A DNA stretch of 64,000 nt from Lanius collurio (lineage: Eukaryota; Chordata; Aves; Passeriformes; Laniidae), in contig JACBWW010000022.1 of NCBI GenBank assembly GCA_020086605.1, forward strand, positions 6,797,243 to 6,861,242, in the 5' to 3' direction. How positions within the stretch are numbered: the stretch's first letter is position 1; each line of letters begins with the position of its first letter. The position numbers and the translations under genes were made by a program. Below, piece by piece: positions 38,557 through 50,929 of the stretch. The notes under the pieces were generated by a model. It was not told the origin of the DNA, searched no databases, and saw only the letters and a list, made by a program, of their open reading frames with translations.

Positions 38557-39779
38557 AGTAAAGAAGTTGAACATCAAAGGTATATCAAGTTGAGAATATT
38601 AGAACTGACATCAAATGAGTTTACTTTTGATAACTTACATCTGTACATTTAAAACCACATTACTCTTGTATGTGTTTATTGGCAGCTAAAAGTGCTTTGC
38701 TCAGAAGCTTTGAGGTTCTTTAATAGACCCTAGCAGCAAGAAAGCTTGGTGATCAAGCTCCTTGAAAATTAAAATTTGAAAAATCATATTTATCAGAGAC
38801 AAAATTGTCCTGTGCTTTCAATGGATACTTTATAATCTTTCATTAACAAAGCAATTTGACAATTTTTTTTTTTTCCTTCACCCAAGGAATATAACATTAA
38901 CTACTGGAACACATATAATGTTACTAAGTATATACTTCCATTCTGTTTGGCTTTTAACTTTTTTCTATCGTTCTTTTGTTGCTAAAGCGCTTTGAGATTG
39001 AAAGGGTTGATGCAGGATTGGGGCATAATTTGAAACAGGCATTTGGTTAGTCTTGGAAGTTTATTGTCTAGGGAGTTTTTTTGAGTTGGATGAGATTTGC
39101 TGTCCTTCTCCTAGAGATATGTATCCAAATTACTTATTTTGCTCTTCTTATCCCAGATACAAAAAATTTAATGATGCACTTGTCCTTAGGCATCTGCTTA
39201 CAAATACCCTTGTGTGGAGGAAGGCCTTTGTAAGGATGTGAGTGTGTATTGGTGTAGCCTGCTGAATTAAGGGTCAGAAGCACACAGTAATTTGATTATA
39301 AAATGTACTTCTGTCCCTGAGGGCCCATGGGCATGCTTTTGGTAGTTAGTCCTGAATGAATTAGTCCAGACATAAGTAATATTACTAGTCAACAGTAACC
39401 CAAGCCAATTGTTTGTCAATAGTTTTGTATAATTCTGTAACTCAGAACAACTGCACACTAATTTTGTAATGTTTACATATCCGATTTTTAAAAGTGATTG
39501 AGGATAACGCTTTCTTTATGTTTTGGTTTTTTTTTTTTTTACATTAATCAGATCATCTCTAAGGGAATGATAAAATATTTTCTGAAGGAAAAAACCCCAA
39601 ATATATCCTGGAAAAATGGTACTTGCTTTGGGACTATTTTTGTTGTTATTAAAATAGCAAATAATTAGAATCAGTGGTCCATGAAATTTCAGCTGGAAAC
39701 AAAAGACATCATAAGAATTTGCCTGTTTACTAGATTCTCTCCAATTAGAAATGGTTTCTAATAGTGTGAGAACAGCATA
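38557..39779. other. Non-genic DNA, nothing recognised
   Basis: T-runs at about 38,861-38,873 and 39,527-39,540. A short 'aaagcgctttgagattgaaa' stretch at about 38,985-39,004 recalls CORE-SINE tails but has no supporting neighbours. Confidence 0.5.
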
Positions 39780-40200
39780 ATGTAAACTTGCACAGTGTGT
39801 AAATAACACTTCATTAAGTTCCTTTTTCCTTCTCGGAGTATCTTGTCTTGGACAGAAGGGCATGTTCTGCCAAGTGGAACTGCTTTCACCTTTGCATGAT
39901 AGGGATGTAATTGAAAGCAGCCCTAGGTGTTCTTCTTGTGCTATTTATTTAAAGCATTTATACAAGAATAAAAACCATTGAGATGAAACCTCACATATCT
40001 AGAGTAGTCTGTCTGCAGTAAGGATAATATTGATTGCTATGGCAGAAAACTCTGAAGCCAGGTCACCTTCCAGCCATTGATTGTCTTCTTTCAGACTGCC
40101 AATGATGGCATTAATTGTGTTGCTGAACTTAGCAATTTCTTATGTGTTTTTTTTAATTATACCTCTATCCATTTTCCTAAAATGATTGAAATGTGGTAGT
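39780..40200. promoter_or_regulatory. Candidate conserved non-coding block
   Basis: Repeat-free sequence with TTGATTG twice (about 40,030 and 40,077), CATTAATTGTG near 40,109 and TTATTTAAAG near 39,945. These are PBX/SOX/homeodomain-like words. No reading frame explains the block. Conservation is not tested here. Confidence 0.24.
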
Positions 40201-40973
40201 CATAAAAAAGACTTGAAATAGAAGCTAGAGGGGTTTTAAAGAATAATATTTTTTGAATGTTAATCAACAACATTAAGTAAAATCATTGTCTTTACATTTC
40301 CATTGGCAAGACATAATCTAATTTGAGAATATGGACAAAAAAAAAAAAAACAGGAAGGAACGTACTGGGCTGCTAGGGAAAGGTTCCTGGAACACGGCAA
40401 AAAAAAGAGGAGTTGGTCTGCAGCCCCATGTTGAATGTTTTAATCTGTTAGTCCATTTTGTTTAAGGTAGGGTTTGCTGACATTTATTTGTCTTTATTGC
40501 AAAAGTATTTACATGCTTGCACCTCTTTTAGCTGTTTTTCTTCACATGTATGTGTAGCCCTACACACAGGTAAAATGGATGACACAATTTGTGACTGAAA
40601 GATGATTTTTGTTCAGTTCCATAAATAATAATGATAAATTAAAAACTTCATATTCTTTCACAGTTTGCAACAGAGCAGCTTTGCAGCCAGGAGATATGGC
40701 TGGGGTTCTTAGAATCTGATGGTAGTCAAATTTTGTTAGTGTTTCTTTAAAATTCATATTTTAAATACAGGGCAATTCAGAATCCCCAGTCTTAGACCCT
40801 CTAATGGGTTTTAACTTTGGGTTATAAGAGCTGAGCACGAGTGTCAGCATGGAGAATGGTTTTCCAAATATTTGTAATGAAGAAGGTCTCCCAGATCTTC
40901 CTCAAGGTTTGCTCAGCTGTCCAAGGATTTATGTCCTATCCTCAAACCTTTTTCATGAATTGCAACTGCAACC
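40201..40973. other. Non-genic DNA, nothing recognised
   Basis: An A-run of about 14 lies near 40,337-40,350. Nothing else is identified. Confidence 0.5.
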
Positions 40974-41228
40974 ATGGGCAAGAGGAAAGGGAAGGAAAAG
41001 GTAACTCAAGTCTTTTCAGCAGTACAGCCCATGAATTCACAAAGCTCTCCAAACACAGGTGTAGATTATATGTGTGGGGAGCACTGCAGAGCAGAAACCT
41101 CTCCTCAAAGTGGGAGACTGCCATGGAGGAAAAGGGTTGAGTTTTTAAGAAGAAAAACCTGGAACACAGCAAGGCTTCAGGACACCTTGGAAAAGATCTT
41201 TTCACTCTTTTGCCATTCTTACTCCTAA
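40974..41228 (+). other. 84-codon ORF in a strong Kozak context, probably non-coding
   Basis: The ATG sits in ACCATGGGC, a near-ideal Kozak context (A at -3, G at +4). The predicted peptide starts MGKRKGKEK and is basic at the N terminus. It has no signal peptide, membrane segment or domain I know, and overlaps an opposite-strand frame of 87 codons (40942-41205). No splice or polyadenylation context is evident. I list it only because the start context is the best in the window. Confidence 0.1.
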
Positions 41229-41429
41229 AGTTGGCAGTTTATATCCCCAAATCAAGATATTTCTCTGGGTCCGTACTTTTAAAGCCTGAACAAGCCACAG
41301 CTAACCAGTTTATAGCCATTTTCTGTTAACCTTCTCCAGCTTGCCTGTGGTGCTGCAATTGTTCCACTGTCCTCAAGTGAACATTGCATCCCCAAGGAGA
41401 CCTGGAAACTACACCTTTGACTTTTTTCC
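41229..41429. other. Non-genic DNA
   Basis: Short stretch with no recognised feature. Confidence 0.5.
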
Positions 41430-41720
41430 CCTCTTTTAAATTGTCAGCTGATTTCAGCTGCAATAAAAGCTGGTTCCCAAATTAAAGAAGTACCATTAAT
41501 TGCCAGCAACATTAACAAAGTGTCACATTTGGCATTTATGAGTCCATGCAGCAAAATAAAATCATGAGTTTCTTTAGCTATCAAGTTTATTGAATTAGGT
41601 AAAATAAATCACTGATGTTGCTTTTTACTCAATATCCTAATTTAGGAGCACTTGACATAAATTTTTCATACTAATGTATTTATATGTTCATTAGATTCTT
41701 AATAAAGAGGATAAAAAATA
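41430..41720. promoter_or_regulatory. Candidate enhancer-like block with paired E-boxes
   Basis: Two CAGCTG E-boxes lie at 41445-41450 and 41455-41460, one helical turn apart and so on the same DNA face. They are followed by homeodomain-like words (CATTAATTG near 41,493, TTTATGAG near 41,535). The sequence is repeat-free and has no open frame. CAGCTG pairs of this spacing suit bHLH dimers. The E-boxes are seen; function and conservation are inferred. Confidence 0.3.
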
Positions 41721-42398
41721 TTAATTTTTCTTTTATATGAACTCTTATATAGAGGTCAGGCAAGATTTTAAAGAGCTTGCTGTGATAACAATGTAAGTCT
41801 AGGCAGCTTACACAGAAAAAGAACATCTGTAAGTGCTGTTATGGGGGGCAGATGTGCCATGAAGTTTCAAAGATTTGGAGAGGCACGTGGAAGCTGCCTC
41901 AGATAATGCACAGCTGACAAATTAACAGTTTCTGGTATGAGGCTCTTTTTAAAGGCTTTTTTTTAATTAACACGTGTGGAGAAAGTATAGTTAAAGAACT
42001 GATAATTTGGGTTGTTGCAATAACAGTTCCCGTACCCAATGAAAGGCCACTTCCCCTTTAAATGGCTTGGAATGCAATATATTTCATAAATATAGTGGGA
42101 AAAAAACAACTCTCCTCACCCCTTCCTTTGCCTAGGTGAAATATTCTTTAGGGAAATGTGCCCAGTGAGACTGATTTCCAGGCTGGTGCTACTCAACAGA
42201 TATGCCTGGTAAATTCATTTCTTTTCTTTTCCATTGTCTTTGTACATTGATCATAAACCAAATGCGAGTCCCTTTGTATCCATCCCTCTTACAGAGAGCT
42301 GCAGCTTTGGTTTGGTGTCTTGTTCAGGAACAGCTGCCCAAGTGTCACCATTTGCCTATTCCTTCAAATCATACACACTCTACTTAGAAACCATTCCT
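41721..42398. other. Non-genic DNA
   Basis: No recognised element. Frames at 42202-42387 and 42234-42518 are short and run toward the G/T tract. Confidence 0.5.
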
Positions 42399-42470
42399 TT
42401 TGTTTGGTTGGTTGGTTGGTTTGTTTTGTTTTGTTGGGGGTTTTCTGTTGTTTTGTTTGGGGTTTTTTTG
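42399..42470. repeat. G/T-rich low-complexity tract with G4 potential
   Basis: TTGG is repeated four times, giving GG pairs at 42406, 42410, 42414 and 42418 separated by TT loops, followed by TTTTG and GGGG/GGGGG runs. Four GG pairs with TT loops can form a two-tetrad G-quadruplex. The tract contributes to an open frame at 42234-42518 that is not a gene. Confidence 0.88.
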
Positions 42471-44774
42471 ACAGAGGATTTATTAAATAAACATGAGGAT
42501 AGTAGTATTGTTATCTGAGAAGATCAGATGTGTCATGTAAGCTGTAGAGTCAGGCACCTGCATCCATCAAATATTTAAGAAAACATCTTAGGATAAAATG
42601 TATCACAATTCTTTAATTTTAAAATGTCTTCCCAAGGTACAAAACCTATTCTCATAGATACTTAGTTTCTAAAGGAAAGAAGACTTTAAATGATATTTCA
42701 TAATCAAATCTCTCCGCCCCCATCCTTGCTCTTTAAATCTATATTTTAAAATAAGAGTACTTTTCCCCAAACTTCAGTCAGTTTTTTACCTTTGTAAGAT
42801 GTTTCTTTCAACACAACCACTCTCTTGCTTGAATTTTTTACAGCCAACAATTTTATATGTGGATAAAGGACTAAAGTGCTGCTCTAGTGTTACACATAGT
42901 GTTCCATGGAAACATAAATCCAGAATTAACATCACACTGAAGATTAGCTGAAGACATTTTATGAAATGTCCCAAATTACTTCAGTGTCTACTAGCCTGAC
43001 AGAAACAAAAAGTACACATATTGTAAGATGCTATGAACCTTTCTATCAAAAATAATAAATGAAGATGTTTGCTAAGGTTGTTGGGTTACAGTTTGAGTCA
43101 AAACACTGTAAAAGATGTTAGATTGGGGGGAACATTTTCAATAGTCCTGTTCAATAACATCTATCTACTAATTTCAGCCAGTTAGGAAAAAGTAAAAGAT
43201 CCAGCTCTGTTTCATCTGAGTTTGTAAATGAACCAAAAGTGGTGGTGCATGATTTTGATATGGAAGGACATCTGTAAATGACAAGAGCTTTACCGAAGTA
43301 TTTCATTTCAGTAGCAGTAAAAAGAGCCTACTGCTCAAATCATTAAGTGGCTAAAAACCTAGCATTCTTTTGGAAGACTTTGCAAGTTTGCATTAAGCAT
43401 GCTTTCAGTTGTCAGGCTCCTGTTGTGACATATTGTTTGAGTCAGACTTCATCAATCTACAAAGCATTACTTGAGGTCTGATGGCATGTGCCTACACCCA
43501 ATATACTATGTACAAATGGAAGTGATACAGGATTCTGTAATTACTACATTTCTTTTTAACCCATAAATATTTGGTGCATTAAATTTCTGCCCTGAATTTT
43601 TCAGAAAGCAATTAGTTGGTTGCTTTATCTGCACAAAGTAGATAAAATATTGTGGTATTGATGATTTTTCATGTGCAGATGTTTTGATTTTAGCACATCT
43701 GTATGCAATAAATCTATTTTCTGTGTAGAAATCGTATTTTATTATCTGATTTAGTATGGAATGTTGAATAAATAATTTAAATTGAAATTCTTTCTTTGGG
43801 GCCACACCAAAATTATTTGCAATAGCTGATCATACCACATATATCCTTTCCTGCACATAAATATATTAGCCAATTGCTTTTAAAAAAGCACCAGTTTTGC
43901 TAATATTACTTTACACACAGATGGATAAATGTCAAAAATGGTCTTATGTGTAGTCTGCCTGGATTTTTAGCTGTTTCTTATGTTTCTCTCATTATAAATG
44001 TTCTAGCCTAGCAGACTGAGTTTGCAGCTAGATTGTGGTGTTGGTTGTAAATAATAGAAATGAGTGCACGGAGGGAAGAGTGGAAATGTTGGCTTCCTTC
44101 TGTCTGTCCTTCTGTTGGTCACCTGTGAGCCAGAGCAGGGCTTTGCAAATGCAAAGTAAAGTCTCCTGTACTATAAAGTCTATGTAAATTAGCCTCTAAG
44201 GATAAATTTTATACATGGGGAGTGGAGTGAGCAGTGTGTGCCCCAGTCCTGGCAGAGCACTTGGCTGTAACCCACAACCTGAGAGTTCAGCCATGAGTAA
44301 CCAAGAGTGGGTTTTGATTAGTTTTTCACTGCAATTGTAAGTACCAAATACAGTGAGATTAAATCATTAGGCCAATGCAAGGGTTGAGATGTGGGAGCAG
44401 CACAGGAAGGCACCATGACCAGTTCCTCTGTGGGGTCTCACAGGGCAGAAGGTTTTGGAGAACAGAACTCCTGCAACTTTTATGTTTCTGCTCCCAGAAC
44501 CATTTCCCAAAGGTGTTGAAGCAGCTGCATGAGGAACCTCCCTCAGCTGTAAAATCACAGGGTCTGTTACCTGCTTTTCCTCATTGAAAAGATAGCTGCT
44601 CTTTCTGGTGAGGAAGTGGTTGTAGCAATGGATCCACATGAAAGAAGACACTTCTCATCTGACAGTCCTTGCAGTTGTGTCCATAGGAAAGCAGGGTATG
44701 TGAACAGCAAGTATTTTTGTTTCTTCAGTGGTTGGTTCCATGTTAAATAGCAAAATGGACAATATAGGGTTTCT
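42471..44774. other. Non-genic DNA, nothing recognised
   Basis: AT-rich with no gene or repeat family recognised. The 99-codon minus frame at 43506-43805 lacks any domain. Confidence 0.5.
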
Positions 44775-44790
44775 TATACATATATGTATA
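44775..44790. repeat. 16-bp perfect AT palindrome
   Basis: tatacatatatgtata equals its own reverse complement. It is alternating purine-pyrimidine apart from its context, and no function is assigned. Confidence 0.9.
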
Positions 44791-45668
44791 GTCTGTGGAT
44801 AGCAAATTGCTTCCTGACCATATAACTGTCCTACAGGTAATTACATTACTCTTGTGCAGGAGTTATTTTGGTTTTGTCACTTTTTCTGTCATCAGATCCT
44901 AAATCTCAGCAGCCAGTAGTTTATTTTATTACCAAGCAGAACACTTTTAAGTTACTATGGATAGTTCACAGACTTTGTCACTTGTTTCTCCTGCTAGTCC
45001 ATCCAAACTTGAGGATTGTTGGGCCATTGTGCAAAGGTTTTCTCTCCTTTGTTTTTCTGTGAGAGGTCGTTGTTTGTTGGCTACATATATAAATATATGC
45101 ATATATGTATGCATGCATTCAGATCTGAAGCAAATCTATTCAGACCTGTTTGCTGGAAGTTTATTTCTGCTAATACCAGGGGTCAGGTGTTTTATAAAAT
45201 ATTTTATACATAGTGCCTCTGTCCTGATGCAGCCATGTTAAGCGCATATATCACAAATATCTATTTGTAGAGAGCATTCCAAATTTTTAAGTAATGCCCT
45301 AAAACCTTTTAAACTGATTTCTCATAACATATTCAGTAGTAACCCTAAGCATAAAATTATTTTCTTTAAATATCTCTGGTTTAAAGTAAAAACATGTGCT
45401 GCTTTCCAAATGTATGGTATTACCTAGTGCTCCTGACTTTTATTCTGTATGCCATGAATCTGTGTATCTGTGTGTACGTCCTGCCTAGCCTGACATGTGC
45501 TCTCTGTGACTCTGACTACTTCCTCAGCTGAGCTACAGTGAAAAGCAAGTGATATCTGTGGTCAGGGCTGAGTGATGTTAGGGCCAGTGCAATGTATTCC
45601 AGGGCCAGAGCACAGAAACCTTTGGTAGCAGTCATACTTCCAGCACTGAAAGCAGGGGGTTTGTGGCA
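44791..45668. other. Non-genic DNA with an alternating AT stretch
   Basis: About 45,086-45,120 is an alternating purine-pyrimidine stretch that includes the self-complementary atatatgcatatat. No gene is recognised. Confidence 0.5.
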
Positions 45669-45753
45669 TTTGGTTGTTTTGGAGTTGGTTTTTTGTTTGT
45701 TTTTTTTTTTTTTTGTTTGTTTGGTTTTGTTTTGGGTTTTTTTTTTTTTTTTT
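45669..45753. repeat. T/G-rich low-complexity tract
   Basis: Long T runs interrupted by GTTTG and GGTTTTG words, ending in about 18 T. It produces spurious phenylalanine-rich frames on the plus strand and lysine/asparagine-rich frames on the minus strand. It could be the poly(A) side of a minus-strand retroelement, but no body is recognised next to it. Confidence 0.85.
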
Positions 45754-45959
45754 CATTCTATCTCCAGTTTTTGACCCTATGACCAGAGTGGGACTGAGCA
45801 ATAGAAACTGGGAACATGATTTTAGGAACCTTCACTCAGCAGGAGTGGCCTTGGGAGGTCTTGGAATCCCATGCATAGAAGGAAATTTCAGTGGGTTTGC
45901 AGAAGATTGCATTTGCCAGTATCAAGCACAGGAGAAACTTTAAACTCTTTTAAGAGCGA
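45754..45959. other. Spacer before MIR relic
   Basis: Short non-genic stretch with no recognised feature. Confidence 0.5.
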
Positions 45960-46210
45960 TATAATGGTGTGGTAGGTAAGGAGCAAGGTAAGTCAGCATC
46001 CTTGGTTTCTATCCCTGCCTCTGCCAGCTGCTTGCTGTGTGACCTTGGGTGAAAGACTTATTCTCTCAGTGTCTCAGTTTACACATTAGTGAAATGAGAG
46101 TAATGATACTTACCTATCTCATTGGGGCTTTTTGAGGCTTAATTAATTGATGTTTGTAAATCACTTTGTGATCCTCTAGTGAAAGTTGTTAGAGATCTGC
46201 CAAGTATTTA
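45960..46210 (+). mobile_element. MIR/CORE-SINE relic, near full length
   Basis: In MIR order: a tRNA-like head ('ggtgtggtaggtaaggagca'), 'ggtttctatccctgcctctg' at the B-box position, the core 'gctgtgtgaccttgggtgaa', 'tctcagtgtctcagtttaca', 'agtgaaatgagagtaatgat', 'tacctatctcattggggctt', and a LINE-type tail with 'tgtaaatcactttgtgatcc'. MIRs were active long before birds diverged, so a copy this complete is notable. It is in the plus orientation. The exact subfamily cannot be told by eye. Confidence 0.9.
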
Positions 46211-47879
46211 TCCTCTCAGGCTTTTTTTTTCCCCCTGCTAGTCTGCACTCATCCATCTAATATCTAAAAGCATGCTCACAGCTAGCAACAGATAGTAGCC
46301 AAATTGCTCTTAACAGGAGATGTATAGAAGCTTTCACAAAATTACTTTTGCAAATTACCACGCTTTTTGAAGTACCATGTGCAGGGATGTAATGGAACAC
46401 TCTGTAGACAAGTGTCTATGCTACAGCTGAACTGACTGTGGCTGTGATTTCTCTTGTATCTTTCAATGATCCCAGACATAGTTTGGAATTTCAGATATGC
46501 CTTTCTTGTAACTAATTTCACTTTGGAAAATTCTCTGGCACTCCTGAATTTTTGGTTTTTTTTATGTTTTTGATTTCATGTAGACTTGTCAGTAATTGGG
46601 ATGCATATCTTTTCATCTGGGATGGCAGAGGAAATACAAGTTCATTGTTATTACCTATTTTGCAGTTTCTTCTCAACCTTAGAGTAGGTTACAGACCCTG
46701 TCCTGCCAGAGGTTTCAGGTGGGCAGACACTTCAATTGTTAGAAAGCCTGGTGGAAGTACAAGGCTACATCCTTAGCAATACCATATTGCCATAAATTCA
46801 AATCCTCGTTTGCTTTGAAACTGTAAAGGAACTACATTTCATCCTGGGGAGCACAGCTGAAAATGCAAACATGAGGAAGCCCAACCGCCCCCCAATCAAA
46901 ACTGCCTTTTCAGAAGGAGGAGGAGAGTTTCTCCACTGCTGCTCTGAGTGGGCTGTACTGTGTCTGGAGACCTGGAAGAGTGCAAGTCTGAGCACATGGG
47001 CAAAAGATTAACCCTGGATATGAGAAACTGCTGCTCAGAGTGGTGGAACTGGGCATCAGAAAGTACATTTGAGAAATTTGAATATGAGATGTTGCAATAA
47101 GATGGGAAGGGATCTAATTTGAACATAAATTAAACTTCTCAGACATCATACTTCTTGCAGACATCAGTGCCAATGTTAAGGGAGGTTGTAATTCTAGAAA
47201 TACTGTGCTTGTTTAACAAAAGAAAGTGTACGTGGGGCTGCATTATGTTGATGATGTACATTCCTTTTTGGAAGTATAAGGACAGGCTCAAACAGGTCCC
47301 TCCATGTCAGTGAAGAACTCCCAACTCCTCGGTTTGTCATTTCCTGAGAAGAATTTAAAGGATTGTCTCGCCTCAGGAGATGCTCGTTTCCTGCACTGGA
47401 CCTGGTCCTTTGTGAATCCAGGACAAATTTCAGTACTTTGCAAAGAGAAAGGCTTTGTGTGTGCATACATGTTTGCACACAAAGTCCTGCTGAATACTCT
47501 GTAAAACTTCCCACAAAGCTCTCAAAAAGGGTATCCCAAGGTATTCAATGTAATGGCAATATTTTGCATCAGATTTGATAGTCAGGAAAAGTCTGTGAGG
47601 GAAGAGCCAAGATAAGAGTATACAGTGAATTAGGCTTAGCCACAAATAGACCATGAACTATTACATAAATAAGAGACCCCTTCTCTTGAGATTTTGCTTT
47701 TCCCCGAGTATTTCTGCATCTTGATACTCTGCTCACAGAAAAGTCATGAGGGCATCTGAGCTCAAGGACCTGACAGCAGGACTGACACCCAGACTTAGCC
47801 AGGGCCAGTCAGGTACTCATCAAAAATCTCTTGTAACCATATCTGGCCCAGTATCTGGTTAGAACGTATTAAAAACAAA
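46211..47879. other. Non-genic DNA, nothing recognised
   Basis: No gene or repeat identified. Overlapping frames at 47194-47514 and 47288-47654 on both strands show no domain. Confidence 0.5.
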
Positions 47880-48360
47880 CACTCTCTGAGAAATGAAACG
47901 GGATTTTTATCTGTTGAAATTTGTGAAGCAAACAGCAAATGTGTGGGTGTTTCTGCTTCACCAAAGAGCACTGCTTAATTGACTGTTTGCAAATTGGATA
48001 GCTATTGGGAATTCATTTGGAAGTAGGCATAAAATACAATTACCTTGCTGTGCAAAAGTCATCATAACACCTTGGACGCTTCTTGATTGACAGAGATTGC
48101 AGGGGGGAAGTAGTGAAATTATAAAATAAATCTACAGGCCAACTTTGAGTGTTCATTTAAGAGAGGACATTCAACTACAGCTCCAAAATTAGTTGCAGTA
48201 TACACCACCAAAGTGCTTGAGCTATATTTATGAGGTCCTAAATGAGATAAGCATGGCAATTTAATTATCAGATAACTTTAAGATATGCTTAAAAGGATTC
48301 CAACTTGATAAGAATTGTGATAATGTTTTCTACTCAGGGAAAATATCAACATCTAAATAT
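47880..48360. promoter_or_regulatory. Candidate conserved non-coding block
   Basis: A repeat-free block with TTTGCAAATT (about 47,986-47,995, octamer-like), GATTGACAG, CAATTTAATTATCAGATAA (about 48,257-48,275, homeodomain plus GATA-like) and a TGTGATAATG word. No open frame covers it. Enhancer function is inference from motif density. Confidence 0.27.
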
Positions 48361-50929
48361 TTAATACAGTCACAGGAAATTTAAATGAAGTAAATTTTCA
48401 GAGAAAAATGAGGCAAATGCTTCCTACAGCAATATGGTTCAGACAGGGCTTCCTTTTAATTTTTGATGAGTATTTGTTCTTCTGAGGGTTACATAAGCCA
48501 TATCACAAATTCTAAGCCCTCTTTTTCTCCTTCCCGTATACAACTAAAGGCACATTTAGCTTGCATGTTAATTCAGAAATGTGCCTGATAGCTCTGCTTA
48601 ACAAAACTGTGCTTCAACTTTGTGATGGGAGCTAATCTGTGAGCTGAGCATCCTCTCTTCGTTTTGCTCATGAAATCCAGCCGTACTTTATATGAGAATG
48701 CAGAGAAGAAAGACAAATAGTTTATCCTCTAAGCCACCCAGCATCCTGTTCTTGATATTTCAGTAACATATGCTAACATATGCTTTCCTCAAGAACTTCA
48801 AAAACATGCTTTTAGCAGCAATGAAAATAGTATCATACATCGAATTCAACTTTAAACCTCATAGTTTACCTCTAATACCATTACCTCATGTATAGAAGAA
48901 AATGTAAATCTAAAATATGCTGGTGATTATACCTTTCTTCCTGACAGACACTGCAATATAAATGCACATAAATTGAATTTCTTCTTTAAAGAAATTTGAA
49001 TACCTTTGGAGCATTTTAGCAAATCATCTCCAGCCCTTATGGCACAACTTCAATGGACTGTGGAAAAGTGCTCTCCCTATGGCATGACTCCTGCAATAGA
49101 AGGACACAGCAAGGCAGAGAAATGCCAAGAAAAATAGAATGTACTCCATTGATATTCAAAATTTATTTTATTAAACTTGCACAAAAGACCAAAAAAATGG
49201 AAGCTGGTTTTATTAGAAAAGGCATTCAAATATTAACTCTGTGAGTGCCATTTGCATTGCTTGTCTGGAAAAAATAGGAATCGAAGATACATAGTTTGAC
49301 TTTGCTCCCTAGAAGAGCTTTTTGATTCTGCATGTTAACCATTAAATAAGAAAATGTGAGAGTGGGTAAGTCATGAATAGGAGATTCTGATGCATCAGAT
49401 GAGAATTCTTCAGAGGGGTTCTCCATTGAGGGAGAAATTAGTGTATTTGAGCAATTTTGTACTAATTAGTAAATATGCCAATTGGTGGATAACAGCCATA
49501 TTTCAGAATTCTATTTCTAGGGGAACATATGGCAATGTTCCTGAATACCATCAGCTGTCAGTGTTTATCTTAGAATACGGATGGGATATGAAGATGCCAA
49601 AAAAAGTATTTTTCAGAGCGGCAAATACTAATATTTCCATAATATGTTGGAAGGATAAACTAACTGAAGGTTTGTAAGTGTTTGGTTGAGTGGAAAATGG
49701 CCAAGTTTGCTCTAAATTGGTTGGATCAGTTTCCTGTTAATCCAAACAAGGCAGGTGTTTACTTTAGCAAGGTGAGATGCTTCAGCAGATTACAGATTTC
49801 TACCTCTGCACAGTGCAGTGTGAATAATTTATGGTAATCTTGGGGATTGAAAAATATGCTCGTTGATGTAGTCTCACCACATGATATATCTCAAGATGAT
49901 CTACTGCCAGGTAAATTCATGGGTTAGGATAGTTACCTCAGTGGTGAAATATTGCCCTTAGCCTTTGGCTCCACATGTGGTACAGACTTTCCAACTTCAA
50001 AAAATTAGAAATTGGTAAATGCTGTAACTTTTCAATAAATATGAAATGTGTGTGTATGTGTCAACACTGTCCCAGTCTGTCATTACAGGTAATCATCTGG
50101 ATTGTTTTCATTCCTACTAAAACCACTTATTTTCAGAATTTTATAATTTATGCAAAAAAAACTTCCTCGTGACAAAGATCTAGGATGTGACATTAGCAAA
50201 AATTTTGTTTTTTTTTTTTTTAAACCAAACTTGTTTTTACACAAGATTTATGAGTAGAAAGATATTCTTTGAATTCTGAAGAAATAACTTTTTACAGAAA
50301 AATTATGAGTAAGGACTCCATTTAGTCAATTTTCTGGGTGAGAATGTGTAAGCATCTGAGATTTATGTGAAGTGAACTGTTGTGCTGGACAACCCTGGTG
50401 TTCCTTTACAACCTTTACCTTTTTGCATTTAAGCAGAATCTAATTTTTCTTTATGAAATATATCACCTCTTCATTTTTCTGTTCTAGTTAGAAAATGGGG
50501 TGGGTAAAAATTTCAAAGCTCCTCCATGGCTTAGGACCAGATGAGAGTTAAGACTCTAAATGTCATTTAAAACCTGGTCATTAGTATCTTCTCAATAAAG
50601 CAACGAAGGCGCTGAAGAGCCTGAGTCTCACTGAGGGTCACTGGGATTTAGGATACTATAGACTAGAATTAAAGATTAAAATAGTCAATTAAATTGGTTT
50701 TTGAATGCATGTAGACATTTCCCTGCTCTTCAGCTTTGGGAATCTGGCCCTGAGTCATGTCTGGATGCCCTTTGCCCAAAATGCAAAGTCATCTGGAGCA
50801 AGGCATTGTCTATGCCAGCAATTTAAAGTAAAGCTCGTCAGAGTTTTTGATGTGGCTGTTTAAATTTATATTAAATCCCCATCAGAACTATAGCAAGGAT
50901 GGCAGGAGATTTAATGCAAACACTTCAAG
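48361..50929. other. Non-genic DNA, nothing recognised
   Basis: A 10-bp tandem pair (acatatgcta then acatatgctt) lies at about 48,767-48,786. T-runs near 50,205-50,220. The 95-codon frame at 49390-49677 shows no domain. Confidence 0.5.

Noticed and set aside
38985..39004. CORE-SINE tail-like 'aaagcgctttgagattgaaa'
   Set aside because: Too short and no core or head sequence next to it.
45669..45801. Lysine/asparagine-rich and phenylalanine-rich frames
   Set aside because: Direct translation of a T/G low-complexity tract.
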